From contig NZ_AYVY01000005.1 in NCBI RefSeq assembly GCF_000503055.1, positions 144,414 through 193,843 of the forward strand: 49,430 nucleotides of DNA, written 5' to 3'. Source of the DNA: Mesorhizobium sp. LSHC420B00. GTDB taxonomy: Bacteria > Pseudomonadota > Alphaproteobacteria > Rhizobiales > Rhizobiaceae. Below the pieces are notes generated by a model, which was not told where the DNA came from, searched no databases, and was given only the letters and a program-made list of their open reading frames with translations. Of this stretch, positions 1 through 8,667 are shown one piece after another (position 1 is the first letter of the stretch; every line of letters starts with the position of its first letter). A program made the translations under genes and the position numbers.

Positions 1-159
1 CTGGTCGTTCGCATCTTCCCCAACCCGCGGAGCTGCCTGCGGCTGGTTCGGGCATTGGCGGTCGAGATCCACGAGAACTGGCTCGAGGCGACCCGCTATC
101 TCAACATGGATCATCTGCGCGAGCACAAGAAGGAGAGCCTGAGAGCATTGGCCGCCTGA
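1..159 (+). CDS. IS256-family transposase, C-terminal fragment
   Basis: The reading frame is open from base 1 to a TGA at 157-159 and gives 53 residues, beginning LVVRIFPNPRSCLRLVRALA and continuing through HENWLEATRYL. A hydrophobic VxxIFPN stretch followed by an E-x-W-x(5)-RY segment near the terminus is typical of the C-terminal end of IS256/Mutator-type transposases, which cut and paste their element through a DDE nuclease. The catalytic part lies outside the window, so activity cannot be judged. The gene is cut by the window edge. It is followed by an inverted repeat at 170-212. The A/T-rich stretch near 238-270 could hold the right terminal repeat, but this was not proven. It marks the left border of the unusual gene group that follows. 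Confidence 0.75.
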   Translation: MVVRIFPNPRSCLRLVRALAVEIHENWLEATRYLNMDHLREHKKESLRALAA

Positions 160-169
160 GCACCGCCGT

Positions 170-212
170 GTGTCCGCCGCTCCGCTAAACACGGGGGCTG
201 CGCGGCGGACAC
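170..212. terminator. Inverted repeat after the transposase
   Basis: An 11-base arm GTGTCCGCCGC at 170-180 is perfectly repeated in inverse orientation at 202-212, with a 21-base loop. It starts 11 bases after the transposase stop. There is no T-run, so it may be a rho-independent-like stem, a protective hairpin against read-through, or part of the element end. Confidence 0.5.
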
Positions 213-331
213 GCCGACGTCACAGCTACTGCCACGCCATTTTTGCAGAACTTGACGCACACAACTCCTGGGACACCTCGTCCGGCCCGGCCACAACGCA
301 CTTACCGTCTTCATTGAGCGTCGTTGATTGC

Positions 332-1774
332 TTAGACAACGGGACGTTCCAATTCCGCCGGATCATCCATCGGCGGGAGCGGCGGCAATGGAAAGCAAAG
401 CTCGCCTATTACCTGAACGCCCACGCCAAGCACACTTATCTGTTCGAGGTCGGACGTGCTGGATGTAGAGCCGGTTGGCGCCTGCATCAGGAAGGGACCC
501 AGAAACGAGACGGCGTTTTGCATCGTCGTGCGGGCTTCGGCGGTCCACGAGCCGCTGAATTCCACGTTACGAACCAGAAGCAGGCCCTGAGGCAGGCAAT
601 GCGCATAGGTCTCGTCGGTCGAAGCCTTGATCATGTCGCCGCGCTTCATTCCCGGTACGTACCAATCCTCCTCGTCGACGAGGTCGGGATGCCACCATCT
701 CGTGCCGGCGATCCGCCGGGTGATGGTGAGCATGCAATACTCGAAATGCACATGCAGTTCACTGTCCGAGGTAGTTACCTCCGTTACGACCGGGTTTTTA
801 ATGAGATCGTGAAGCTGGATTGTGGCCAATCGGTTCACGAGCGAGGTGTCCAACTGCATTTGCGTGCTGGAAGCATTTGGCTGCTCTCTGGGCGGCGAGA
901 CGTGATCTGCCTCGGCTGTGAAGTGTCGCCGGGCAGCGCGAATTCGACTGAATGTTGGCAGGGTAGCGGCCAGCGCCCGGGCGTGGAGCGGCGAAGCGGT
1001 GAGGCCACCCAGATGGTTCGCGCTGAACTGGCTCAGATTGACCGCGGTGCTTGCTGCATCCTGGATACCGAGAAACTCGACTGGCTGGGTAGCGTAGTCC
1101 GTGAGATGTGGCTGCATGCGCAGCTTTCTGACCGCTTCAACCCTTGGCACAACAGCTAATTCGGCGGCAAATGCCTTGCGCCGTTCGACCGCCTCGGAAA
1201 CTGCGGTGAGGTTCGACACCACCTCTTTTGTCAACACTCGCATCTTCCATAAGTGGGGATTTGCCTTAATGGCGCCGGGTGTCTCGGTCGTGGTTGCGGT
1301 AGTGCGGGATATCCTTTGATCGAAGACATGCCAGGCCGTGCAGCTGGGCTCGGCGAAATCTGTCGGCTCGCAGCTGAATGGCAGCGCATCGGGATTGTCC
1401 CCGATATCTTTTCGTGCCTCGGCAACCATCGCGGCGATGCGCGCATAGGAAGGAGCATCAACCGGAACCCCCGGTTGCGCCCATGGGATCATCGCCAAAT
1501 AGGCAGACTTGGCGGTAAGACTGCCGACAGACGAGGCGGAAACGGAGGAGGCATCGGACCGTTTCAGCCATAGCGGGTAGTCGTACTGGTCTTCCAGCCA
1601 CTCCGACAGCCGCAGCGGATTGGTCACGCCATTTTGCACGATGCCATCGGCTAGCGCCTGCCCCGGATGAATGGCAAGCGCCAACGACGGGTCATTGTTG
1701 GGGTTGTAGGTCGCGATTAACGTGTCCACCACTTGCTGGCCAAGGATCGCGAGCTGATCGCTGTTCGTGCTCAC
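332..1774 (-). CDS. Large protein of unknown function, paralogue of the upstream gene
   Basis: This 480-aa protein belongs to no family I can name. It starts at GTG, 9 bases after the stop of the 588-aa gene; a GAGGTG ribosome site overlaps that stop, so translation is probably coupled. No signal peptide or membrane helix is visible. The C-terminal half matches the neighbouring 588-aa protein in order: a Trp-rich strand, an acidic-DWY-x-x-G-x-K segment, LPQGLLLVRNVEF (IPKGFLIVRNVKI in the neighbour), and a Pro-rich end with DDPAEL. The two are therefore diverged duplicates, and this copy has lost the Ser/Gly/His-rich insertions. The gene ends about 60-70 bases from the possible IS256 end, yet the C-terminus looks complete. 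The operon context with C2-like and pore-former-like proteins suggests an effector or surface-acting role, which is inference. Confidence 0.7.
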   Translation of the reverse strand: MSTNSDQLAILGQQVVDTLIATYNPNNDPSLALAIHPGQALADGIVQNGVTNPLRLSEWLEDQYDYPLWLKRSDASSVSASSVGSLTAKSAYLAMIPWAQPGVPVDAPSYARIAAMVAEARKDIGDNPDALPFSCEPTDFAEPSCTAWHVFDQRISRTTATTTETPGAIKANPHLWKMRVLTKEVVSNLTAVSEAVERRKAFAAELAVVPRVEAVRKLRMQPHLTDYATQPVEFLGIQDAASTAVNLSQFSANHLGGLTASPLHARALAATLPTFSRIRAARRHFTAEADHVSPPREQPNASSTQMQLDTSLVNRLATIQLHDLIKNPVVTEVTTSDSELHVHFEYCMLTITRRIAGTRWWHPDLVDEEDWYVPGMKRGDMIKASTDETYAHCLPQGLLLVRNVEFSGSWTAEARTTMQNAVSFLGPFLMQAPTGSTSSTSDLEQISVLGVGVQVIGELCFPLPPLPPMDDPAELERPVV

Positions 1775-1783
1775 AGGGACACC

Positions 1784-3550
1784 TCAGCCTTGCGGAGCAG
1801 CGGGCGCGTCAGCCGGTATCGCAGGCGCTCCGGCATTGGCGGCTGTCGCAGGGTTGGCCACGACTTCGGCGCTGAGTGCAGGGTCGTCCTTGCGCGGTGC
1901 GGCCGGCTGTATCTGGCCTACCCAGCCGACGATCTGCGAACCGAAAAGTTCAAGCGTTCCACCGTGTTCATTGCTGCTGAAGGAAAAACCCTGAGATGCA
2001 TCGTGCTGGTTGCTGAATGCGCCGCTGCTGTCCGAATTGGAATGTTGGACCGATCCGCCGATACCGCACCAACCAACCTTGCCGCCATAGGAGGTGGAGC
2101 TGCTTTCCGTGTGTCCGCTAGCGCTGTCGACGGCGCTCTGGAATGCGCTGCCCATGCTGCCCCAGGAATTAGCGGTAATCTTCACGTTTCGAACAATCAG
2201 AAAACCCTTCGGGATCATCGGGAGCAGCTTGGGCACGTCGCCGATCTGACCTTCGATGGTCCCGTCGCTGATCGCATTCTTCTTCTGACCGGCGAGATAC
2301 CAGCCGTCCATGTGGAAAAGGTCGCCAAGCAGCCATGGCCGTTCGATGCTGGCCATGAACCACTCGAATGTGACAGTTGCCGAAGAACTGCTGTCCTGAT
2401 GCGACTGCCAGGAGGACTGGTCGGCATTCCAACCGTCGTTGTGGCTGGTCTCGCTGTGCGATGCATTGGCTGAGGCGCCGAAACCCAGAACGCTGTAGCC
2501 GACGCTGCCCGATGTTGATGACGACTCGTTGTTGTAGAAACTGTGTCCGAAGCTGTGTTGGCCGCCGCCACCGCTCGCCTGGTACTGTTTCGATGTGGCG
2601 GTGATTTTCATCACCCCGAAGTCATGGTTGGTGTGATCCCACCAGGAGACCGGATCGATATACGACCACGGCACCTTGATTGCCACGGCGCCACCGAGAC
2701 CAACGCTATACTCGTCGTACATCTTGCGGGCCTTGGCAATCAGGGCGGCCGCGGCGCTGCCGCCGACGGACTGAAGGGTTGCAATCGCGTCGTCGATCTG
2801 TTGCCCGCCCATATCCTTGAAGTCGTTATAGGCTTGGTCGACGGCGTTCTGGTATCTGGCGCTGGTGACCGGCCATGCCTGTCCCTGGATAGGATCGGAC
2901 ATGGCTTGGGAGTAAGCGAGCGCGAACTCGCTGCGTGCATCTGCCAGCACCTTCTGGTTGTGTCTGTAGGCGGTGTGGCGCGGCGTATAGCCGGTAAAAT
3001 TGCCGTCGGCATCCATCAGATACAATGTCTTCTGGGCATCGGCGATGCGTTTCTTGATATCGGTCGAGGGCTCAGGGATCGGTTCCGCCTGCATGCCGGC
3101 CAGGGCTGTGAAATACTCGATACTGACGGTTCGCTGGGGCCACGACACCGCAACCCCCTTGTTGGTGACCATCAACATGTCGTCAACCCGTTGAGCCGTG
3201 TTGAAGGCGCTGCTGATCGCCAATTGCAGCCTGGGATCTGGTGCCGGCATTGCCGCCAGCTGACCGGCCGGCGTCGCGGGCGTTCCGGCAGAAGGGGGAG
3301 CGGGTGGTGCTGAGAAAGCGCCCGTGGTGGAAACCGCGCCGTAGGCGCTGCCGCCGGCGGGCGTCCAGGGATTGGCATACATCTTCGGGTCGATCGGCTG
3401 GCCGACTGGAAGGTGCATGTAGACTGCCGAGCCAGACGGCGTGCCGTCGGGATTCACAAGCTGGGCCGCAACGGCGGTGTGTATCTGGTTCAGCGCGTCA
3501 AGCAGTGCTTGCGTGATGCCGCCGGTGACCTGAAGATCGTTACCAGGCAT
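1784..3550 (-). CDS. Large Ser/Gly/His-rich protein of unknown function
   Basis: The protein is 588 aa if started at the ATG at 3550, which has AAGGAGAG just upstream. A longer frame reaches 3595 but lacks that ribosome site. The first third looks globular (VTGGITQALLDALNQIHTAV). The middle holds low-complexity stretches rich in Ser, Gly, His and Asn (residues about 330-385 and 480-535). These flank a module with FEWFMASIERPWL, GWYLAGQKK and IPKGFLIVRNV that is shared with the 480-aa product downstream. It ends VGWVGQIQP followed by an Ala/Pro-rich tail. There is no signal peptide or transmembrane segment. Alternating polar and aromatic strands suggest a beta-rich fold. It lies 322 bases downstream of the 151-aa gene and is probably on the same transcript. 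No function is assigned. Confidence 0.75.
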   Translation of the reverse strand: MPGNDLQVTGGITQALLDALNQIHTAVAAQLVNPDGTPSGSAVYMHLPVGQPIDPKMYANPWTPAGGSAYGAVSTTGAFSAPPAPPSAGTPATPAGQLAAMPAPDPRLQLAISSAFNTAQRVDDMLMVTNKGVAVSWPQRTVSIEYFTALAGMQAEPIPEPSTDIKKRIADAQKTLYLMDADGNFTGYTPRHTAYRHNQKVLADARSEFALAYSQAMSDPIQGQAWPVTSARYQNAVDQAYNDFKDMGGQQIDDAIATLQSVGGSAAAALIAKARKMYDEYSVGLGGAVAIKVPWSYIDPVSWWDHTNHDFGVMKITATSKQYQASGGGGQHSFGHSFYNNESSSTSGSVGYSVLGFGASANASHSETSHNDGWNADQSSWQSHQDSSSSATVTFEWFMASIERPWLLGDLFHMDGWYLAGQKKNAISDGTIEGQIGDVPKLLPMIPKGFLIVRNVKITANSWGSMGSAFQSAVDSASGHTESSSTSYGGKVGWCGIGGSVQHSNSDSSGAFSNQHDASQGFSFSSNEHGGTLELFGSQIVGWVGQIQPAAPRKDDPALSAEVVANPATAANAGAPAIPADAPAAPQG

Positions 3551-3872
3551 GAGAACTCTCCTTGTTTGTTGCGGCGTTGGACCATGGATCGTCACGCGGA
3601 CGGGGAAAGACCAACGTCAGATTGCGGATGTGCAAGGCCCGCGCTCCGTCGATCCGGGAGCCCTGGCCCAAGAGCAAGTTACGTCTCGTTCAGACATCGG
3701 CCGAGCAGACAATCACCAGGTCAGGAATGCCCTTGCCGGGCCCAGCCGCCTCCTTGGCTGCCGAGCATCTCCCAGCCGAAGTCTGCGGCTGTGCCTTCCG
3801 GGCACGCGTCACTAGGGCGATGGCTTCCCGCGGACCTGTGCCTGTGACAAAACCCGTGAGTGTCTGAGCCGG
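3551..3872. other. Gap without a gene
   Basis: The 322 bases between the 151-aa and 588-aa genes hold only the ribosome site of the latter. I looked for the tandem GTAAGC repeat seen elsewhere in this cluster and did not find it. I saw no convincing short gene or terminator. Confidence 0.5.
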
Positions 3873-4328
3873 CTAGGCATCGACAAGGTAATCGTGATAC
3901 AGCGAGTGGATACTCCGGCCATTGTCGCGGGCCTGCAGAATTCTCTCCCATAGTCCGAGATGAACCTCGCCGGGAGCGCCTTGGTGGACCACTCCGTTGA
4001 GGAACCGGATATGCCGGCGAATGTTGTCGTCGAAAGAGAGGCCTGCCGTGCGAATGTCATCATCGCCAAGCCCCTCGTCGAAGCTTCCGCCTTGCAGCTC
4101 GTCCCTGACATGACCGGACACCGCTGACAGGAAGACTTCGAAGCTGACGCCTTCCGGCAGCCCGCCTGCGGTCTGCTGGACGTTGTAGAAGTCTCTGCTG
4201 ATGTAGTCGTCCTGATTGTTCTCGTCGAGAACGTGGTTCATAATCTGCCAGGTCCGGTCGCCAGCTTCGTCGGCCGAACCCTCGAAAAGATTTAATATCC
4301 GGTATGCTCTATCCTGCCATGTAGACAT
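3873..4328 (-). CDS. Hypothetical acidic protein, 151 aa
   Basis: The protein begins MSTWQDRAYRILNLFEGSAD and is acidic, with several DE/ED/DD clusters and predicted helices. It has no Cys cluster, signal peptide or membrane segment. The start at 4328 follows GAGGATCAAAAC, a moderate ribosome site. I do not recognise a family. It is the first gene of the minus-strand group with the 588- and 480-aa proteins, and a tandem GTAAGC repeat lies about 115 bases upstream (4442-4458) in the same orientation. This makes it the probable first gene of a transcript controlled by the 1065-aa regulator. It could be a chaperone-like or immunity partner of the large proteins, but nothing in the sequence proves that. 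Confidence 0.65.
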   Translation of the reverse strand: MSTWQDRAYRILNLFEGSADEAGDRTWQIMNHVLDENNQDDYISRDFYNVQQTAGGLPEGVSFEVFLSAVSGHVRDELQGGSFDEGLGDDDIRTAGLSFDDNIRRHIRFLNGVVHQGAPGEVHLGLWERILQARDNGRSIHSLYHDYLVDA

Positions 4329-4441
4329 GTTTTGATCCTCATCGGGCTGCTTGCATGCGCGGTTTCGCGAGCGGGGTAGCCCCTCGAGGGGCCGGACGAA
4401 GCGGTTGTTTGTTTTCGACGGATTGAGTTTCTCTGACCGCA

Positions 4442-4458
4442 GCTTACGGATGGCTTAC
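4442..4458 (-). promoter_or_regulatory. Tandem GTAAGC repeat, 11-bp period (site 1)
   Basis: On the minus strand the sequence is GTAAGCCATCCGTAAGC: two identical hexamers 11 bases apart, start to start. It lies about 115 bases upstream of the 151-aa gene and points at it. SARP-type regulators are known to bind direct repeats with this period, and a regulator with that domain is encoded next door. Confidence 0.65.
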
Positions 4459-4751
4459 AGATCGAAATTTTTTGGATTCATTCGCTCTGGAAGAAACCAC
4501 ACGCAAGTGGATTGCATCGAAAGCCCGGTTCCGCCGGTCTATCACCCGCTCGCAGCGCGAGTAGTCTTGAACGCCGCTGGGGACACGCAGGTACGCTGCC
4601 CAAGCGCAGAGTCTATCGCTCCGGTCTCTCAGTGTTTCCGATCCCGGATTGCTGGTTAGACAAAACCGCCCCGCACACGATCGACCTGGGATTGCCCGTG
4701 AAGTTATCGGGCCGTGCAAAGAAGAGGTTCGGAGCACGCTGGCAAGACGCA

Positions 4752-4768
4752 GCTCACGGATGGCTTAC
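4752..4768 (-). promoter_or_regulatory. Tandem GTAAGC repeat, 11-bp period (site 2)
   Basis: The minus-strand sequence is GTAAGCCATCCGTGAGC, identical to site 1 except for one base in the second hexamer. It sits 12 bases beyond the stop of the regulator gene and reads away from it toward the 151-aa operon. Confidence 0.6.
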
Positions 4769-4780
4769 GGGTTTGGGCGT

Positions 4781-7700
4781 TCAAGATCTCAGATACGGAC
4801 GCACCAGCGTGCGGATCACGTGTGAGGATTTGTATTCCCCGTTCGCTCCAACCGCCCTTTCGTAGCGCGAGAAGTCGTCTACAGCTGCGGCAGGATCACT
4901 GCTGGACAGACGTTCCCTGATGAGGGCTTGGTACACTCTTTCCGAATCTGGGTAGTACTCGAGTGCTCTCAGATAGGCTTCTCGCGCCCGGAAACCTTCT
5001 CCGGCATTCTCCCAATGTCTTCCGACGTTGATCGCCAGGTCGATATAGCCGTCCCGAACCTTGTCGGCCACCGGTATCGCCCAAGACGGAAGAGAACCCG
5101 GTGACAGTGGCGGGCCGGGGAATCTCGCCAGAAGCTGTTCCTTTTCGGGGGCTGTCGTATCCCCTTTCCTGGAAAGACCGCGGTTGAGACGGGCTTCCCA
5201 ATCAGCAAGGTCGACCCACACCTTATCCGGGGGCAGACTGATCCGCCCCTCCCTCTGGACGATGAAGTCGCCCTTGCCGAGCGTCTTGCGCAGGCGGTGA
5301 AGGGCTTGCTCGCACGCCGGTTTGGCTTGATCCCCGTCGAGATCGGGCCAAAGCCAGTCATGAATGCTTTCGAGGGGACAGGTCTGGTCGCGCGCCAGGG
5401 CGAGAACCCGCAGGATATCGAGGGCACGCGTCGGCGATTTCGATCCGAGATCGAATTGAGTTCCGTCGAGCTCGATCCTGAAGCCGCCCAGTACAAAGAT
5501 CTTCAGTGGCCATGGCCATTTAGCAGGCCGTCTCATTGGCGGGACGAGACGCCGCGTCTGAATGACCGAATGGCAGAGATCCGCTTCAATTCCGCGGTCA
5601 AGTGCATCCGCCAGCAGTTCGGCGAGGAGATCGGGCAGGTTGAGTAGGATTGCAGACGGGTTGACGGCCCTCAGGGCTGCCATGAACTCCGTCAGTTTCT
5701 CTTCATAAGCGGCTCCGCCCCTCCATTTCTCTTCAAAAGCGGCAGCGGCAAGAATGCAAATCTTCACCCGTTCCCGCGGGCCGCCGTCCAGCCGATCGAC
5801 GACATCTGCCAACAGCGAGGCGGCCTCAGCCGGTCTTCTGTCGGCGAGAAGAACCTGGAATTTGGTGACATAATGCGGCCAGCGCTCGACCATCGGCTCG
5901 TTCGCCTCTTCGATCGCGGTCATGAACGTGTCGCAATCCCTGTAGGCTTCGACGAAGCTGCCTTGCCGCGCATGCATGGCGGCTCGGCAATCTGCGACTA
6001 CGGCCACCTGAGTTGTGAAGCGGCTGTCCGCGATTTCGCCGAGCCTTGTCACGAGATCTGCGAAGCCGGCGAAATCATTGCGCAGCTTGAGCAGCAGCTG
6101 GAGATGGTAGAGACCGCTGAACTCGACGCTTTTCAGGGCTTCCCTCTCGCCCATCTCGATTGCCTTGCGAAGGGCGTCTTCGGCCGAGGCATATGGAAAC
6201 CCGCGCCTCGAGAATGAAAAATACCTGCCGCTGGCGGCGCCGAAAGAGACCAACCACATGCCAAGCACCCAAGGCGTCACCTTCGGGTCGTTCAATTCGG
6301 AAGCGACGCTGTCGACCGCCTGTTCGAAGATGTCCTGCCGCCCTGACCAGACCGCATGATCAACAAGGGCTTCACTGGCAAGCAATCTCAGGTCAACCGG
6401 AACTTCACCAGTCGGATTCGACAGCTGTTGCAGGAGCTCGTCGGCGATCTTCACTCCTGCCTGTGCGGTCTCTTCGTCGGCCTCGCCGTAGTCAACCGCG
6501 CGCAACATGCCGACACCAACCAGCATCCGCTCTCTCGGGACAAGATCGGGTTGCCTCCCGCGAAGGATGGCGGCTGCCCTTCGCGTCCACCCGTCCAGGC
6601 CCCCGTGCGTCCGCCAGCTGCTTGTCTTTACGAGCACGGCGCGGATTACGGTCAGCCACTGCCCCCGCAAATCGCCGTCCTTCTCGAACGCCTCCCAAGC
6701 CCGTGAGAACCATCGCTCGGCTGCGGCGTCGTCAGGAACGTGAGCGGCCCCGATCCAGTGGAGAAGCCAGCCTTCCAGTTCTTCAGCAGGAAATCTGGTG
6801 CCCCATTCGATCAAGGTAGCCCTGCGGCCTTGGGACAGCATCGCCTCGGCGTGCTCGATGACCAACTCGCGGGCAAGCGGCCAGGCTTCTGCTTGGAGAG
6901 CCATCGATACGGCAGCGTCGACCAATCCTGCGTCGCGCAGGACCCGAGCTGCCCTTTCGCGCAAACTTGCCTGCTCTTCCGGCGGCAGCCGCGCTTCGAA
7001 GAGCCTGGACAGGTAGTCGCGCAGGAGGTCGTGGAACTGGAATCCTCCGCCTCTGAGGCCTGTTCGGGTGACCAACAGCTGCATTTGAAAGAGCCGCTCC
7101 AGCACCGGGCCGCCGACTCTGGGTCCGAGCAAGGCGTCGGCAAGACCGGAATTGATTTCGGGAAGCAGATTAAGCTTCAACAGGGTGTTCTGGTCGTCGC
7201 CTGGAACGTTCTGCAGGAACAGTCTGCCGACCACCTCCTGGAAATTTCCCTGCCCCAGAGGCATGGCGCTCATCAACTGTGGGGTACTTGATTTCTGGTT
7301 GGCGATCATGACCAGGCCGACCGCCCACCCCTTGGCGGCGGCGACCTCGATCCCCTTCTCATGGCCTGGTTCCCTGAGACCGACGAGGCAGCGTGCTTCG
7401 TCCTCCGAGAATTCCAGTGCCGTCTGGCCGATGACCGGCAGCTTGCCTGCGAGCGCGAGTTCGGCCACGCCCCCACCAGGCAGTGTACGCGATATGCAGA
7501 TGCACCGGACCGTGTTGGGCAATTCCCGCAGCAGGACAGCCAGAATTTCGCGGAATTCTGGTGTATCGGCACGGTGAATATCGTCGAGGACGATGACCGT
7601 GTCCGGCACCATCTGCGCCAAGTAAGCGCGGAAGAACAGACGCGCGAATGCAGCAGCATCCTCCGCATATTCGGTTCCGAAAACAGGAAGGCTGAGTTCC

Positions 7701-7978
7701 CGCGCCCCAGGCGACATCGCCAGATAGTAGAACAGCCGGGCGATATCCTGGTCCTCGTCATCGACGCGATACCAGACATGCGGAGCCCGCTTTTCCTGGA
7801 GGTAATCGATGACTGCGGTGGTCTTCCCGTATCCGCCAGGGGCAGCAATCCAGCACATGCCGGATTCCAGGCACCTGTCGACCAGTGCAGCAATGCGCGG
7901 CCGCCGCGAGATTCCCGCGGGTCTTGGCATTGAAAGTTTTGCTATCGTGCCGCCGTGCACCGCCGCATCCAGATCCAC
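4781..7978 (-). CDS. MalT-like ATPase fused to SARP/BTAD transcriptional activator
   Basis: A 1065-aa cytoplasmic regulator. Residues about 25-330 form a signal-transduction ATPase of the MalT type, with a Walker A APGGYGKT at 46-53, a Walker B TVIVLDD near 127-133 and a FHDLLRDYL segment that ends the ATPase module. A long helical repeat region (about 340-800) of TPR-like character follows. From residue 825 (LKIFVLGGFRIELDG) the protein has the OmpR-like winged helix of the SARP family (W-P-D near 878, RLRKTLG near 896), and the last 130 residues match a bacterial transcriptional activation domain. The start is GTG at 7978; an in-frame TAA lies just upstream, and no strong ribosome site marks it. 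The gene is divergent from the 164-aa gene, with a tandem GTAAGC repeat between them, so autoregulation is likely. The activating ligand is unknown. MalT-type proteins usually carry a LuxR HTH, so the SARP end is the notable feature. Confidence 0.85.
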   Translation of the reverse strand: MDLDAAVHGGTIAKLSMPRPAGISRRPRIAALVDRCLESGMCWIAAPGGYGKTTAVIDYLQEKRAPHVWYRVDDEDQDIARLFYYLAMSPGARELSLPVFGTEYAEDAAAFARLFFRAYLAQMVPDTVIVLDDIHRADTPEFREILAVLLRELPNTVRCICISRTLPGGGVAELALAGKLPVIGQTALEFSEDEARCLVGLREPGHEKGIEVAAAKGWAVGLVMIANQKSSTPQLMSAMPLGQGNFQEVVGRLFLQNVPGDDQNTLLKLNLLPEINSGLADALLGPRVGGPVLERLFQMQLLVTRTGLRGGGFQFHDLLRDYLSRLFEARLPPEEQASLRERAARVLRDAGLVDAAVSMALQAEAWPLARELVIEHAEAMLSQGRRATLIEWGTRFPAEELEGWLLHWIGAAHVPDDAAAERWFSRAWEAFEKDGDLRGQWLTVIRAVLVKTSSWRTHGGLDGWTRRAAAILRGRQPDLVPRERMLVGVGMLRAVDYGEADEETAQAGVKIADELLQQLSNPTGEVPVDLRLLASEALVDHAVWSGRQDIFEQAVDSVASELNDPKVTPWVLGMWLVSFGAASGRYFSFSRRGFPYASAEDALRKAIEMGEREALKSVEFSGLYHLQLLLKLRNDFAGFADLVTRLGEIADSRFTTQVAVVADCRAAMHARQGSFVEAYRDCDTFMTAIEEANEPMVERWPHYVTKFQVLLADRRPAEAASLLADVVDRLDGGPRERVKICILAAAAFEEKWRGGAAYEEKLTEFMAALRAVNPSAILLNLPDLLAELLADALDRGIEADLCHSVIQTRRLVPPMRRPAKWPWPLKIFVLGGFRIELDGTQFDLGSKSPTRALDILRVLALARDQTCPLESIHDWLWPDLDGDQAKPACEQALHRLRKTLGKGDFIVQREGRISLPPDKVWVDLADWEARLNRGLSRKGDTTAPEKEQLLARFPGPPLSPGSLPSWAIPVADKVRDGYIDLAINVGRHWENAGEGFRAREAYLRALEYYPDSERVYQALIRERLSSSDPAAAVDDFSRYERAVGANGEYKSSHVIRTLVRPYLRS

Positions 7979-8030
7979 CAGGCTGCACTCTTATAGCAGA
8001 TGATGGGCCGGGTGCGCGTCATTTCAGCAT

Positions 8031-8047
8031 GTAAGCCAAACGTAAGC
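8031..8047 (+). promoter_or_regulatory. Tandem GTAAGC repeat, 11-bp period (site 3)
   Basis: The sequence GTAAGCCAAACGTAAGC lies in the 114-base divergent gap between the regulator start (7978) and the 164-aa gene (8093). It is 45 bases upstream of the latter and oriented toward it. The hexamers and spacing match sites 1, 2 and 4. Confidence 0.65.
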
Positions 8048-8092
8048 GCGGCTCGGTCACTGTCGGCATCGTTCCAACTCATGGAGGAAACC

Positions 8093-8587
8093 ATGCCGAC
8101 CGCAACCGTTCAAACCATCTATTGTGTCCAGCCCGCCACCGGAACCGACTTCGCGGCCAACCAGGCGCTAGTCGACGCCATCATGGGCCTGACGCCGCAA
8201 TTCATCCAGAACGACTTCGCCGGCAGCCTGCTGCAAGGGATCAAGTCACTGCCAAGCGTTCTTGGAGCGATCGACGCCATACGGGCCGATCCGGACAACC
8301 TGTTCATCACCACCGGGACTGAAGGCAATGTCGATGACGCTGTCTGGCCCTCTCCCGGAGCCACCAGGGAAGTCAATGCGGACCAGTCGTTCGAACCTGG
8401 CCTCGTGCTGCCGTTCGAGTATAGCCAGAATCTCTCTCTTTGGGATGAAGACGGCCCTCTTAATGGCAACGATCCACTCGGCTCCGTCACCATGGACAAG
8501 GAAGAACAAGGCATGGGTCCAATCGCCAAGATCGCCCGCTCAGCGATTGAGGGTTCGGCCTACTACGTCATTTACCGGATTGACTGA
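8093..8587 (+). CDS. Small acidic protein with C2-like Asp-rich loop, 164 aa
   Basis: The ATG at 8093 is chosen because GGAGGA at 8083-8088 has ideal spacing; a longer frame from 8000 ignores it. The N-terminal 65 residues (beginning MPTATVQTIYCVQPATGTDF) look helical and include LVDAIMGLTPQFIQNDF. The rest is a beta-rich domain with an FITTGTEGNVDDAVW strand and LSLWDEDGPLNGNDPLGS. A W/E-x-D-x(n)-D-D-x-L-G acidic loop of this kind is typical of C2-like, probably Ca-binding, sandwich domains. The same layout appears in the 110-aa protein downstream. There is no signal peptide. With a SARP-type site 45 bases upstream and the regulator divergent, it is probably an output gene of that regulator. 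Its molecular role is not known to me. Confidence 0.7.
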   Translation: MPTATVQTIYCVQPATGTDFAANQALVDAIMGLTPQFIQNDFAGSLLQGIKSLPSVLGAIDAIRADPDNLFITTGTEGNVDDAVWPSPGATREVNADQSFEPGLVLPFEYSQNLSLWDEDGPLNGNDPLGSVTMDKEEQGMGPIAKIARSAIEGSAYYVIYRID

Positions 8588-8667
8588 CCGCGCGACAGGC
8601 ATCGGGTGATGTCCACGGTCGCCGACAACACCTCAGCGAGCAGAAAGCAGCGGGCCGTGACCACCCC

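Larger units (their letters stand above)
4329..4780. other. 452-base gap carrying two direct-repeat sites
   Basis: This stretch lies between the end of the regulator gene and the 151-aa gene. It holds two copies of the 11-bp-period repeat, about 310 bases apart and in the same orientation. A GTG-initiated minus-strand frame of 97 codons (4737-4444) lies mostly between them. It has no ribosome site and an Arg/Ser-rich sequence that looks like chance, so I do not call it. The second site may be a tandem promoter or mark a lost gene. Confidence 0.5.

Noticed and set aside
170..1159. A 329-codon plus-strand frame opposite the 480-aa gene
   Set aside because: It is antisense to a gene with a paralogue next door, is Arg/Gly-rich and has no ribosome site or family pattern. 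The same holds for the plus-strand frames at 1733-2473 and 2543-3313.
4444..4737. A 97-codon minus-strand frame between the two direct repeats
   Set aside because: It starts at GTG without a ribosome site, is rich in Arg and Ser, and overlaps site 1. I prefer no gene.
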